A DNA stretch of 64,000 bases, from contig NC_088789.1 of NCBI RefSeq assembly GCF_949628265.1, positions 4,642,886 through 4,706,885 on the forward strand, read 5' to 3'. The notes beneath the pieces are model-generated. The model was given only the letters and a program-made list of their open reading frames with translations, was not told the DNA's origin and did not search any database. The translations under genes were made by a program, and so were the position numbers. The stretch is from Cloeon dipterum (Eukaryota > Arthropoda > Insecta > Ephemeroptera > Baetidae). Positions 26,508 through 39,860 of the stretch are shown one piece after another (position 1 is the stretch's first letter; each line of letters opens with the position of its first letter).

Positions 26508-26937
26508 AATTGCATACAACACGCTGTAGCTCTAAAAGTTATTTCAATTGCATTTTGTATCAAATACGATAAAATGAGCTTTAAATTATGTTACTGTCAT
26601 TGTGTCATATTATGCTTACATCTGTTTAGAATTAAAACAAATAGACCTGAAAATTTGCATTATGTATTATTTCTGTTACAGTGAGCCTTTTTATGATTTT
26701 TCGCAATCTTGCAATTTAAAAAAAAATTCAGTAATCTTTGAAATTAATAACCTTGCAGATTGCCAAGAAAATTTCGACACTGGTGTACACCACCTGACAT
26801 CTTGACCTACCGTAATCGACCAGGAGATCAGCTTGCGTTGCATAACAACGCCATTTATTTATAATGTTAATCGTGTTCTCTTCTCGCGACTGATTTCCTA
26901 CGCTGTTTAGTATATCTTTTGCGCCAGCGTCAATATG

Positions 26938-27995
26938 ACGGCTGTCGCACTTAATTTTCTCTCTTTACTTGCCTTACTCAATGCACCACAGTCGGTTGCA
27001 AGTTGTTGTCGAGCAGGGTATTCTTCAGGGCACAGAAACGCGTAGCCACTCAGGAAACCCAATTTTCTTATTTCAAGGCATCCCGTACGCAGTTCCTCGT
27101 GTTAAGAAGCTCAACGCTCTCACACTGATGGCTGTCGCACTTTCCATTCTGCCTTCCCAACACTGCTATCTACCGAAGAAATGTGACTTGAGCTGTTTTG
27201 AGAATATTGTCACATGGTTTTAGAAGAAGGTAATCTAAGTAAATCACTTAAATAGTAGCATTTGGAATAAATTATTTATCAATTCCATTAATTTAACAGG
27301 CCATTTTGAATTTTATTTCTATTCCAAAAACTCAAAAGATGCTCTTTAAATTTTTATCTGCTTCATCGTAAACCATATTTGGACACCGGAATTTTGAAGC
27401 AGTTTCCCTATTTTCAGTTAAGTAATAAGTTTGAATTACACTCTGTAGACTAAAATAAAAGATCAAAATTATATAGAAGCAATTAGCTTTTGTAAAAATT
27501 AAAAACATAAATTTTAATTGTTTCACAATAATTTCAGTAAAGCAAAAAGACAAAAAAACGGCTTTATTTCTTGTGCAGATAACTGTGGTATTATGGCAAA
27601 GCAGATAAAACCCTTAACCTGGTTGAGCAGCTGGAGAGGAATTTCCAAGAGATGAAAGCGCACCAAACAAGAATTAGCTGGTCCACATGTTCGTTGCAAT
27701 GATGCGCTCCCTGGGCTTGAAGACTAGACTTATCATTTCTCTGCAGCCATTGTCGTTGAAACCAAGCAGCCACGATCTGTTGGCGGTGAATGCAAAACCA
27801 GAAGAAAGCAAGAGTAGCAACGAGGTGGACAAGAAAACTGATAAGACGGCCAAGGAGTCAAACAAGAAGAAGGAAAAGAGAACCCGCCAAAGAAGACAAC
27901 TAAAGTTGCTCCAAAAAGTCAACTGTGCAGCAAAAGAGTGGAAAATCATCTGCAAAACCAATAAGCGAGAGAAAAAGGGGATGGAGAGCAAATAC
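26938..27995 (+). pseudogene. Chimeric pseudogene: COE-4-like exon 1 fused to XPC exon 1-2 fragments (copy 1)
   Basis: The segment starts like COE-4 exon 1, from the ATG near 26938 through the HSGNPIF and FQGIPYA blocks. A 14-base deletion after the signal peptide breaks the frame. At about 27105 it switches abruptly to XPC exon 1 (KKLNxxTLMAVALSILPSQ), which ends in a premature stop in place of the Lys codon of the WFKKK block. An intron remnant follows, and then XPC exon 2 material (about 27590-27995) with frameshifts. XPC homology ends near 27995, where the flank of the next esterase copy begins. Flanking sequence from about 26640 also matches the COE-4 5' flank at about 36470. Several lesions make a functional protein unlikely. 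Confidence 0.88.
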
Positions 27996-28922
27996 TTATC
28001 TTTACTATATGGAAGACAATACTAATAACCTTCACAACAGCCTTTATCTTTATCATCCTCTCATTAAATACAATTACCATTTCAGCAATATAGTATTCTT
28101 GAAGTTATTATTTAACTGAGATCACTCGAAATAAATGTCGCAGAGATTATAATTTCTGCCATAAAGATTACAGAAATAAAAATGCCGGCCAAAATTCCTT
28201 AGTTGAAATGTTTAATCAAATTATAACTCGATGTCGAATTGCGTATTGTTTTGCTTTATGAAAATCAACTTATAGGGAATGAATGAAAACTTTTTTTAAA
28301 CAACTCCTTAAGGTGTGTACAACAGACGAAATAAAAAAGACAATATATTATCAACAATTTCACTGCTCGTTTTTTGCATGGAGCACATAACATTACATTT
28401 CAACCCTCTTCCCTAAAAATGTAATAAAAGGTACCAAGGTAATATTTAATAGCAGTGATTGCCTCATACTTATTGTCATCATTTTACAACTTTATTGTGC
28501 ACCATAAAATGATGAGACGCTGATTGTTCGGTTCAGATTTCTAGGTATGCGGAAACTCTTTGAAGCGGGTGGCAATATACACTGAGGCTATAGACGACAC
28601 GTGGAAACGGGAAAAACGCAGATAGATTTTATAGAGTAGCAGGATCAACATGCCTCTACTAACTCAGGCTTTTACATAACTTTCAAGAGAAGATATAAAT
28701 AATAAAAATAAAGCTCATAAAGTAGACAATTCAATAATGTTCTTCTCCATCCTGGCAATTTTCAATCACAGGGAAGCATTAGCATATAACATTCATTCAC
28801 AACATGACGCATGACACTTACGATGCGCTTTTATCAGGGAGACGATGGAGCTACACCAGCCAATGATCTCTTTAATTGCCATTTCTTACTTGTCTCAAGT
28901 GTATATTGCACCACCAGTGCAG

Positions 28923-28930
28923 TATATATA
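28923..28930 (+). promoter_or_regulatory. TATATATA box upstream of COE-2 (same at 33841-33848 for COE-3)
   Basis: An 8-base TATATATA lies 40 bases before the COE-2 ATG and is identical before COE-3. If used, the 5' UTR would be only about 10 bases. COE-1 lacks it at this place. Confidence 0.3.
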
Positions 28931-28962
28931 TGCAGTCTCTTGCGAACTCGGGGACCGACACG

Positions 28963-31425
28963 ATGTGTACCGGGTTTTATCTTGCATCTTTATTCGCTCT
29001 CCTTGGCTTGTCTGAGTTAGCTTGCGGCTCAGCCATACAGGTTGAGGTTGAGCAGGGTGTCTTGCAGGGTGCAGTGCAGACGAGTCACTCAGGAAAACCT
29101 TTTTTGGCTTTTCACGCAATTCCGTATGCTGCACCTCCAATTGGACCACTCCGATTCAAGGTGACTTTTCAACCTACTATCAATTCAATTTTCGCTTGCT
29201 TGGTGCATGATAATCTTTCCACTTTATGCAATTGCATTATTTCTAAATTAATGAAACAATGGTTTTTTATTTAAGATAAAAATTATCATCTCTGCCTCCA
29301 CTCTTTACCAGGTTTTTCTCGGAAAAATTAAGACCGATCGTTTTTTTATTTCACTCATTAGATTTGAATGAAAGTAGACCTGCACTTTTTCATTTCTTTT
29401 ATACCGAAATATTTTTTTAGGATCCCTCGGAGACAAAACGTTGGGAAGGTGTACGCGATGCCACAAAAAAGGGCCCAGTCTGCATCCAGAGAGACGTTTT
29501 ATTTTCTCATAGTGACGAAATCTTTGGACAGGAAGACTGCCTGTACCTAGACGTATACACACCGAATGTGCGCAACATGCTATAAATGTATCTGTACTCG
29601 TGACATTGTTATAACATTGGCTTTGAGTAGGTGTTGCGGAAAGGGGAAAACATAACCGGTTCATTGCCGGTGCTTGTTTACTTCCACGGCGGAGGATGGC
29701 TGTGTGGCTCAGCAGGCACCTATGGACCCGACTACCTAATGGACCAGGACATCGTCTTGGTCACGCCGAATTACAGATTGGGGGTGTTTGGTACTTCGCC
29801 CGCTCAAGTTTTCCTGACGTCCTGTTCTCATTGGTCACGTAGGCTTTTTAAGCACTGAGGACAAGACGTGCCCCGGAAACTTTGGCATGAAGGATCAGGT
29901 GGCCGCTCTGAAATGGGTCCAAAAGAATATTGGTGCTTTTGGGGGTGATGCAGGAATGGTCACGATCGCCGGGCAAAGCGCTGGAGGAGCAAGCGTTCAC
30001 TATCACATGATCTCTCCATTATCACAGGGTGCGCTACGATTTTACCTGTTGATTTAATGATCAAATTGTATTTCTTATCTTTCGCCTAGGTTTGTTTTCA
30101 CGCGCCATATCTATGAGTGGTACAGTTTTCTCTCCGTGGGCTTTCGCACCGAATCCTGTATCTAACGCAAGAAAATACGCAATGGTTAATGGATGCTCTA
30201 TTGATGATTCAGAAGAATTAGTCGATTGCTTGATGAAAAAGGAGGCTTATGATTTGATCGATACACAGGACGTGTTATATGTAGTTAAAGAAGCGATCAA
30301 ATGCAATTTTGTATTCATTCGTAATGTATCTCTAGGACTGGGGAATGGATCCTATCCTGCCATTCCGTCCTTGCCAAGAGCCTCAACACGACGGGTTAAT
30401 TTTCCTGCCTGCGGCGCGAGAAAAGCTGGTTGAGCGAATTGAATCATTGAGTCCATTTAACTCGATCCCGTGGATTGTTGGATACACTTCACATGATGGA
30501 GCGATTAGAACATCTTGTTAGTTTTAATCTTTTAAAAACTCTATTTGTTAAAGCTTATTCGCAAAACATTACAGCATTTTCGAGCTCTGCTCCAATAATG
30601 GAAGAAATTGACGCTAATTTTGCCACCCTTGCACCGTTGATCCTGAATTATACTTCTGACCAGGGAGCATACTTGGCAGGTGTAATTAGACAGATTTATT
30701 TTGGTGGAATTAAAATCAACAAAGAGAGCAAGGATATCTTTACTAAGGTAACACTAATCATATTGGGAGCAGCGTTGGTAAAATTAAAGATGTTTAGATG
30801 TACACTGAAAGGATGTTTGTGCACCCGATAATTAACTCTCTGAAAATTATGAGGAGCTACAGCACAGTCAGGCCGATATATATTTATCAATTCGGCTACA
30901 GGGGTAAACATTCGATGTCGTTAAAATGGGACCCTTTTTCGAATACTGATTATGGTAATTTTATGTAATTTTCTGAATGATTAATACATTTTTTTATCTT
31001 CAGGAGTTGCCCACATGGATGAATTACAGTACATTTTCCCTGCTCCGAAATATTTTCCAACAATTCCTAAAAATGAAAACAGTGAGGACGCACGAGTTAT
31101 GAAATTTATGACCAAACTGATTTCTGATTTCGGGAAAACTGGGTAATTAACAATTTTAAAACTTGATTTTAAATTACCTAATTTGATTTTTAGTTTACCG
31201 ACACCTTCTAAAGATTCATCAGAAGAGGGGGACTTAAAGTGGCACGCAATAAACAAAATATTCCCGCTTGAGGTCGCAAATCTCGACTCGTCGATGCCAA
31301 CTGGCTATATAAAGCCAACGGATTATTTTGAGAAGCCGTACAGATTTTGGCAATCGTTGAACCTGCAAGAGGATGGGTGGACCAAACAAGAAGATGTTTT
31401 CGTATCCAACCATGACGAATTTTAA
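28963..31425 (+). CDS. Carboxylesterase COE-2, hybrid of COE-3 5' and COE-1 3' parts (GQSAG, HDEF)
   Basis: Ten exons: 28963-29160, 29421-29567, 29631-29790, 29843-30028, 30090-30280, 30336-30516, 30575-30747, 30798-30954, 31004-31142 and 31194-31425, giving 587 residues. Flank, exon 1 and exon 2 are identical to COE-3; exons 3-10 are identical to COE-1. The gene thus reads as a crossover hybrid with a COE-3-type promoter and signal peptide driving a COE-1-type catalytic body. Triad motifs ([20 protein letters not shown]), the HGGGW oxyanion block and the HDEF end are as in COE-1. The frame is fully open, so the hybrid should be functional. An upstream in-frame ATG at 28927 would add 12 residues; I prefer 28963 because the homologous position in COE-1 is the only in-frame start there. 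Confidence 0.92.
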
Positions 31426-31855
31426 AATTGCATACAACACGCTGTAGCTCTAAAAGTTATTTCAATTGCATTTTGTATCAAATACGATAAAATGAGCTTT
31501 AAATTATGTTACTGTCATTGTGTCATATTATGCTTACATCTGTTTAGAATTAAAACAAATAGACCTGAAAATTTGCATTATGTATTATTTCTGTTACAGT
31601 GAGCCTTTTTATGATTTTTCGCAATCTTGCAATTTAAAAAAAAATTCAGTAATCTTTGAAATTAATAACCTTGCAGATTGCCAAGAAAATTTCGACACTG
31701 GTGTACACCACCTGACATCTTGACCTACCGTAATCGACCAGGAGATCAGCTTGCGTTGCATAACAACGCCATTTATTTATAATGTTAATCGTGTTCTCTT
31801 CTCGCGACTGATTTCCTACGCTGTTTAGTATATCTTTTGCGCCAGCGTCAATATG

Positions 31856-32913
31856 ACGGCTGTCGCACTTAATTTTCTCTCTTTACTTGCCTTACTCAAT
31901 GCACCACAGTCGGTTGCAAGTTGTTGTCGAGCAGGGTATTCTTCAGGGCACAGAAACGCGTAGCCACTCAGGAAACCCAATTTTCTTATTTCAAGGCATC
32001 CCGTACGCAGTTCCTCGTGTTAAGAAGCTCAACGCTCTCACACTGATGGCTGTCGCACTTTCCATTCTGCCTTCCCAACACTGCTATCTACCGAAGAAAT
32101 GTGACTTGAGCTGTTTTGAGAATATTGTCACATGGTTTTAGAAGAAGGTAATCTAAGTAAATCACTTAAATAGTAGCATTTGGAATAAATTATTTATCAA
32201 TTCCATTAATTTAACAGGCCATTTTGAATTTTATTTCTATTCCAAAAACTCAAAAGATGCTCTTTAAATTTTTATCTGCTTCATCGTAAACCATATTTGG
32301 ACACCGGAATTTTGAAGCAGTTTCCCTATTTTCAGTTAAGTAATAAGTTTGAATTACACTCTGTAGACTAAAATAAAAGATCAAAATTATATAGAAGCAA
32401 TTAGCTTTTGTAAAAATTAAAAACATAAATTTTAATTGTTTCACAATAATTTCAGTAAAGCAAAAAGACAAAAAAACGGCTTTATTTCTTGTGCAGATAA
32501 CTGTGGTATTATGGCAAAGCAGATAAAACCCTTAACCTGGTTGAGCAGCTGGAGAGGAATTTCCAAGAGATGAAAGCGCACCAAACAAGAATTAGCTGGT
32601 CCACATGTTCGTTGCAATGATGCGCTCCCTGGGCTTGAAGACTAGACTTATCATTTCTCTGCAGCCATTGTCGTTGAAACCAAGCAGCCACGATCTGTTG
32701 GCGGTGAATGCAAAACCAGAAGAAAGCAAGAGTAGCAACGAGGTGGACAAGAAAACTGATAAGACGGCCAAGGAGTCAAACAAGAAGAAGGAAAAGAGAA
32801 CCCGCCAAAGAAGACAACTAAAGTTGCTCCAAAAAGTCAACTGTGCAGCAAAAGAGTGGAAAATCATCTGCAAAACCAATAAGCGAGAGAAAAAGGGGAT
32901 GGAGAGCAAATAC
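31856..32913 (+). pseudogene. Chimeric pseudogene: COE-4-like exon 1 fused to XPC fragments (copy 2)
   Basis: Same structure and same lesions as the copy at 26938-27995, shifted by exactly 4918 bases: COE-4-like exon 1 with the 14-base deletion, abrupt switch to XPC exon 1, premature stop, intron remnant and frameshifted XPC exon 2 piece. Identity to the first copy shows it was carried along in the recent 4.9 kb duplication and did not arise separately. Confidence 0.88.
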
Positions 32914-33880
32914 TTATCTTTACTATATGGAAGACAATACTAATAACCTTCACAACAGCCTTTATCTTTATCATCCTCTCATTAAATACAATTACCATTT
33001 CAGCAATATAGTATTCTTGAAGTTATTATTTAACTGAGATCACTCGAAATAAATGTCGCAGAGATTATAATTTCTGCCATAAAGATTACAGAAATAAAAA
33101 TGCCGGCCAAAATTCCTTAGTTGAAATGTTTAATCAAATTATAACTCGATGTCGAATTGCGTATTGTTTTGCTTTATGAAAATCAACTTATAGGGAATGA
33201 ATGAAAACTTTTTTTAAACAACTCCTTAAGGTGTGTACAACAGACGAAATAAAAAAGACAATATATTATCAACAATTTCACTGCTCGTTTTTTGCATGGA
33301 GCACATAACATTACATTTCAACCCTCTTCCCTAAAAATGTAATAAAAGGTACCAAGGTAATATTTAATAGCAGTGATTGCCTCATACTTATTGTCATCAT
33401 TTTACAACTTTATTGTGCACCATAAAATGATGAGACGCTGATTGTTCGGTTCAGATTTCTAGGTATGCGGAAACTCTTTGAAGCGGGTGGCAATATACAC
33501 TGAGGCTATAGACGACACGTGGAAACGGGAAAAACGCAGATAGATTTTATAGAGTAGCAGGATCAACATGCCTCTACTAACTCAGGCTTTTACATAACTT
33601 TCAAGAGAAGATATAAATAATAAAAATAAAGCTCATAAAGTAGACAATTCAATAATGTTCTTCTCCATCCTGGCAATTTTCAATCACAGGGAAGCATTAG
33701 CATATAACATTCATTCACAACATGACGCATGACACTTACGATGCGCTTTTATCAGGGAGACGATGGAGCTACACCAGCCAATGATCTCTTTAATTGCCAT
33801 TTCTTACTTGTCTCAAGTGTATATTGCACCACCAGTGCAGTATATATATGCAGTCTCTTGCGAACTCGGGGACCGACACG

Positions 33881-36341
33881 ATGTGTACCGGGTTTTATCT
33901 TGCATCTTTATTCGCTCTCCTTGGCTTGTCTGAGTTAGCTTGCGGCTCAGCCATACAGGTTGAGGTTGAGCAGGGTGTCTTGCAGGGTGCAGTGCAGACG
34001 AGTCACTCAGGAAAACCTTTTTTGGCTTTTCACGCAATTCCGTATGCTGCACCTCCAATTGGACCACTCCGATTCAAGGTGACTTTTCAACCTACTATCA
34101 ATTCAATTTTCGCTTGCTTGGTGCATGATAATCTTTCCACTTTATGCAATTGCATTATTTCTAAATTAATGAAACAATGGTTTTTTATTTAAGATAAAAA
34201 TTATCATCTCTGCCTCCACTCTTTACCAGGTTTTTCTCGGAAAAATTAAGACCGATCGTTTTTTTATTTCACTCATTAGATTTGAATGAAAGTAGACCTG
34301 CACTTTTTCATTTCTTTTATACCGAAATATTTTTTTAGGATCCCTCGGAGACAAAACGTTGGGAAGGTGTACGCGATGCCACAAAAAAGGGCCCAGTCTG
34401 CATCCAGAGAGACGTTTTATTTTCTCATAGTGACGAAATCTTTGGACAGGAAGACTGCCTGTACCTAGACGTATACACACCGAATGTGCGCAACATGCTA
34501 TAAATGTATCTGTACTCGTGACATTGTTATAACATTGGCTTTGAGTAGGTGTTGCGGAAAGGGGAAAACATAACCGGTTCATTGCCGGTTCTTGTTTACT
34601 TCCACGGCGGAGGATGGCTGTGTGGCTCAGCAGGCACCTATGGACCCGACTACCTAATGGACCAGGACATCGTCTTGGTCACGCCGAATTACAGATTGGG
34701 GGTGTTTGGTACTTCGCCCGCTCAAGTTTTCCTGACGTCCTGTTCTCATTGGTCACGTAGGCTTTTTAAGCACTGAGGACAAGACGTGCCCTGGAAACTT
34801 TGGCATGAAGGATCAGGTGGCCGCTCTGAAATGGGTCCAAACGAATATTGGTGCTTTTGGGGGTGATGCAGGAATGGTCACAATCTCCGGAGAAAGTGCT
34901 GGAGGAGCAAGCGTCCACTATCACATGATCTCTCCATTATCACAGGGTGAGCTACGATTTTACTTTTTGAATTGATGGTAAAATTGTGTTTTTTATCATT
35001 CACCCAGGCTTGTTCACACGCGCAATTTCTATGAGTGGCACAGTTTTCGCCCCTTGGGCTTTCGCACCGAATCCTGTATCTAACGCAAGAAAATACGCGA
35101 TGGCTAATGGATGCACATTTGATAATTCAGAAGAATTAGTCGATTGCTTGATGAAGAAGGAGGCTTATGATTTGATCGATACACAGGACGTGTTATATGT
35201 AATTCTTAAAAGAATCAAATTTAATTTTGTATTCATTTGTAATGCATATTTAGGAGTGGGTAATAGATCCTATCCTGCCATTTCGTCCTTGTCAAGAGCC
35301 TCAACACGACGGATTAATTTTCCTGCCTGCCGCGCGAGAAAAGCTGATTGAGCGAATTGAAACATTGACTCCATTTAACTCGATCCCATGGATTGTTGGA
35401 TACACTTCACATGATGGAGCGATTCGAACAGCTTGTTAGTTTTAATCTGCTCCTTTTGTTAAAGCTTTTCTTATTCTAAATCATTTCAGCATTTTCTAGC
35501 TATGCCTCAATCATGCAAGATATTGACGCTAATTTCGCCACCCTTGGGCCTTTGACCCTGAATTATACTTCTGACCAGGGAGCATACTTGGCAGGGCGAA
35601 TTAGACAGTTTTACTTTGGCGGAAATAAAATTGACAAAGAGCACAAGGACATCATAACTAAGGTAACACTTTTAATAATGGGAGCAATGTTGATACAATT
35701 ATAGATATTTAGATGTACACTGAAAGGACGTTTTCGCTCCCGATTATTAACTCTCTGAAAATTATGAGGAGCTACAGCACAGTCAGGCCGATATATTTCT
35801 ATCAATTTGGCTACAGGGGTAAACATTCGATGTCGTCTAATTGGGACCCTTTCTCGGACACTGATTATGGTTAGTGAATGTAATTTTCTGAATCGATAAT
35901 ATATTTTTATATTTTAAGGAGTCGCCCACATGGATGATATACAGTACATTTTCCCTGCTCCGAAACATTTTCCAACAATTCCTAAAAATGAAAACAGTGA
36001 GGACGCTCGAGTTATGAAATTTATGACCAAACTGGTTTCTGATTTCGGGAAAACTGGGTAATTAACAATTTTAAAACTTGAGTTTAAATTACCTAATTTG
36101 ATTTTTTAGTTTACCGACACCTTCTAAAGACCCAGCAGAAGAGGGTGACTTTAAATGGCACGCAATAAATAAAGTATTCCCGCTCGAGATCGCGAATCTC
36201 GACTCGTCGATGCCAACCGGCTATATAAAATCAACGGAGGATATTGAGAAGTCGTACAGATTTTGGCAATCGTTGAATCTGCAAGAGGATGGGTGGACCA
36301 AAGAAGAAGATGTTTTCGTTTCCGACCATGACGAATTGTAA
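33881..36341 (+). CDS. Carboxylesterase COE-3 (GESAG, HDEL ER-retention tail)
   Basis: Ten exons: 33881-34078, 34339-34485, 34549-34708, 34761-34946, 35008-35198, 35254-35434, 35490-35662, 35713-35869, 35919-36057 and 36110-36341, giving 587 residues with the same phases as COE-1. It has the signal peptide, [14 protein letters not shown], the standard nucleophile elbow GESAGG, TSHDG and the His motif. It ends in a textbook HDEL, so the product should be retained in the ER lumen like vertebrate carboxylesterases. Exons 1-3 are nearly identical to COE-2; from exon 4 onward it diverges clearly from COE-1/2, with many third-position and some coding changes. It probably represents the older, less modified state of this subfamily. 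Substrate unknown; xenobiotic or lipid-ester hydrolysis is typical of the family. Confidence 0.93.
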
Positions 36342-36762
36342 AATTCCATGCATCACGCTGCAGCTCAAAAAGATATTTCAACTGTATTTTTAACAGATAG
36401 TTTTCGATAATAAGCTTTAAATAATATTACTATCGTTTTATTCTTTTTTCTTTTTAGATAAAAACAAAAAGACCTGAAAATTTGCATCATGCATTATTTC
36501 TGTTACAGTGAGCCTTTTTATGATTTTTCGCAATCTTGCACTTAAAACAAACGGTTTCTGTCATCTTTGAAATTTACAACCTTGCAGTTAGCCAAGAAAA
36601 TTACGACACTTGTGTACACCGCCTGACATCTTGACCTACCGCAATCGACAAGGAGATCAGCTTGCGTTGCATAACAACGTCATAATTTTTAATGTTAATC
36701 GTGTTCTCTTCTCGAGACTGATCCCCTACGCTATTCAGTATATCTTTTGCGCCAGCTTCAAT

Positions 36763-39104
<2,342 letters not shown>

Positions 39105-39194
39105 ATTAGCTGAAAAAATGATACATTTTTTGTGAGTAGCTCTTTCAAATCTATGAGAGCGCGAATTGGATTTTTTAAAATTTTAAATTAAATG

Positions 39195-39200
39195 AATAAA
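39195..39200 (+). terminator. Polyadenylation signal of COE-4
   Basis: AATAAA lies about 90 bases after the COE-4 stop codon, a normal distance for a short 3' UTR. Confidence 0.55.
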
Positions 39201-39426
39201 TCAAATTGGCAAAAAGTTATGTTCTGAAGCGAGTTTAATTCCAATTTAGCATTACAATGAATTAATTATTAAACAACTACACGATTAGACGATTTAATTC
39301 GATCTAAAACATAAAATTACAGGAGTTCCCTTAAGTGGTTATGCTTTCCACCTTGCATTCGTACAGAGCCAGTTGCCTATTCTGGAAGCTGTTTTGCCGT
39401 CTAGCGTTCACTTTTCCCGAAACTAG

Positions 39427-39462
39427 TTTTGGCGCGCAAGGCGCGCGCACTCTCTGACGTCA
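39427..39462 (+). promoter_or_regulatory. XPC upstream region with E2F-like site and perfect CRE
   Basis: TTTTGGCGCGC (E2F-type) starts at about 39427, and a perfect TGACGTCA palindrome is at 39455-39462. Both lie in a short GC-rich block about 400 bp before the XPC ATG. A donor (GTTAC|GTAAGA, about 39519) and an acceptor just before the ATG (TTTTAG, about 39854) suggest a 5' UTR intron between promoter and coding start. E2F and CRE sites are common at DNA-repair and cell-cycle genes; use here is inferred. Confidence 0.4.
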
Positions 39463-39860
39463 TGAAAACTCGCAAAACACGACCATGTGTCTGTTGTTGT
39501 TGAGAAAATGTGTGTTACGTAAGATGAGGCTCTGAATTGCCGCCTTTGATGTTTTTGTAGTTGTTATTTATCCCTGTCAAAAAGGTAAAACATGACAAAA
39601 ATATTACTTTAATTCTGCACTACGCTGACACTTATGAATCTTGTTTCCCTCTCTTAAAGCATCTCATAACGATATCGTTAATAGAAGTGAAATGTGTGCA
39701 AATACTTATACAAACTTACATGAATCACAGTGACAGCAGGGAGAGTGAAGTGTTCTCACTCTCGCATTCCACATAATTATTGTTTTATGAGGGACAAGAA
39801 AAAGATAATTTCAGTCATTTGATTATTGATTAAGTAAATGTTGTCATGTTTTAGATCAAA

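Larger units (their letters stand above)
24510..34588 (+). repeat. Period-4918 bp tandem duplication spanning COE-1 to COE-3
   Basis: Sequence from 24510 reappears 4918 bases downstream with no difference I could find, up to the first mismatch (29671 versus 34589). All open frames on both strands recur at exactly +4918 with identical translations. The repeat covers COE-1 exons 2-10, a chimeric pseudogene, the COE-2 flank and COE-2 exon 1, and again COE-2 exons 2-10, the second pseudogene, the COE-3 flank and COE-3 exons 1 to 3. Left of 24510 and right of 34588 the copies diverge clearly. The pattern is that expected from one unequal crossover between COE-1 and COE-3 inside exons 2-3. An assembly duplication would look the same. 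Confidence 0.9.

Noticed and set aside
26969-27223. 84-codon frame that reads through the esterase-XPC junction as a fusion protein
   Set aside because: It starts out of frame with the esterase signal peptide because of the 14-base deletion, and it stops early in the XPC part; a functional fusion is unlikely.
24060-36341. Tandem repeats considered as a CRISPR-like or satellite array
   Set aside because: The period is 4918 bp and each unit contains an intron-bearing esterase gene; this is gene duplication in an animal genome.
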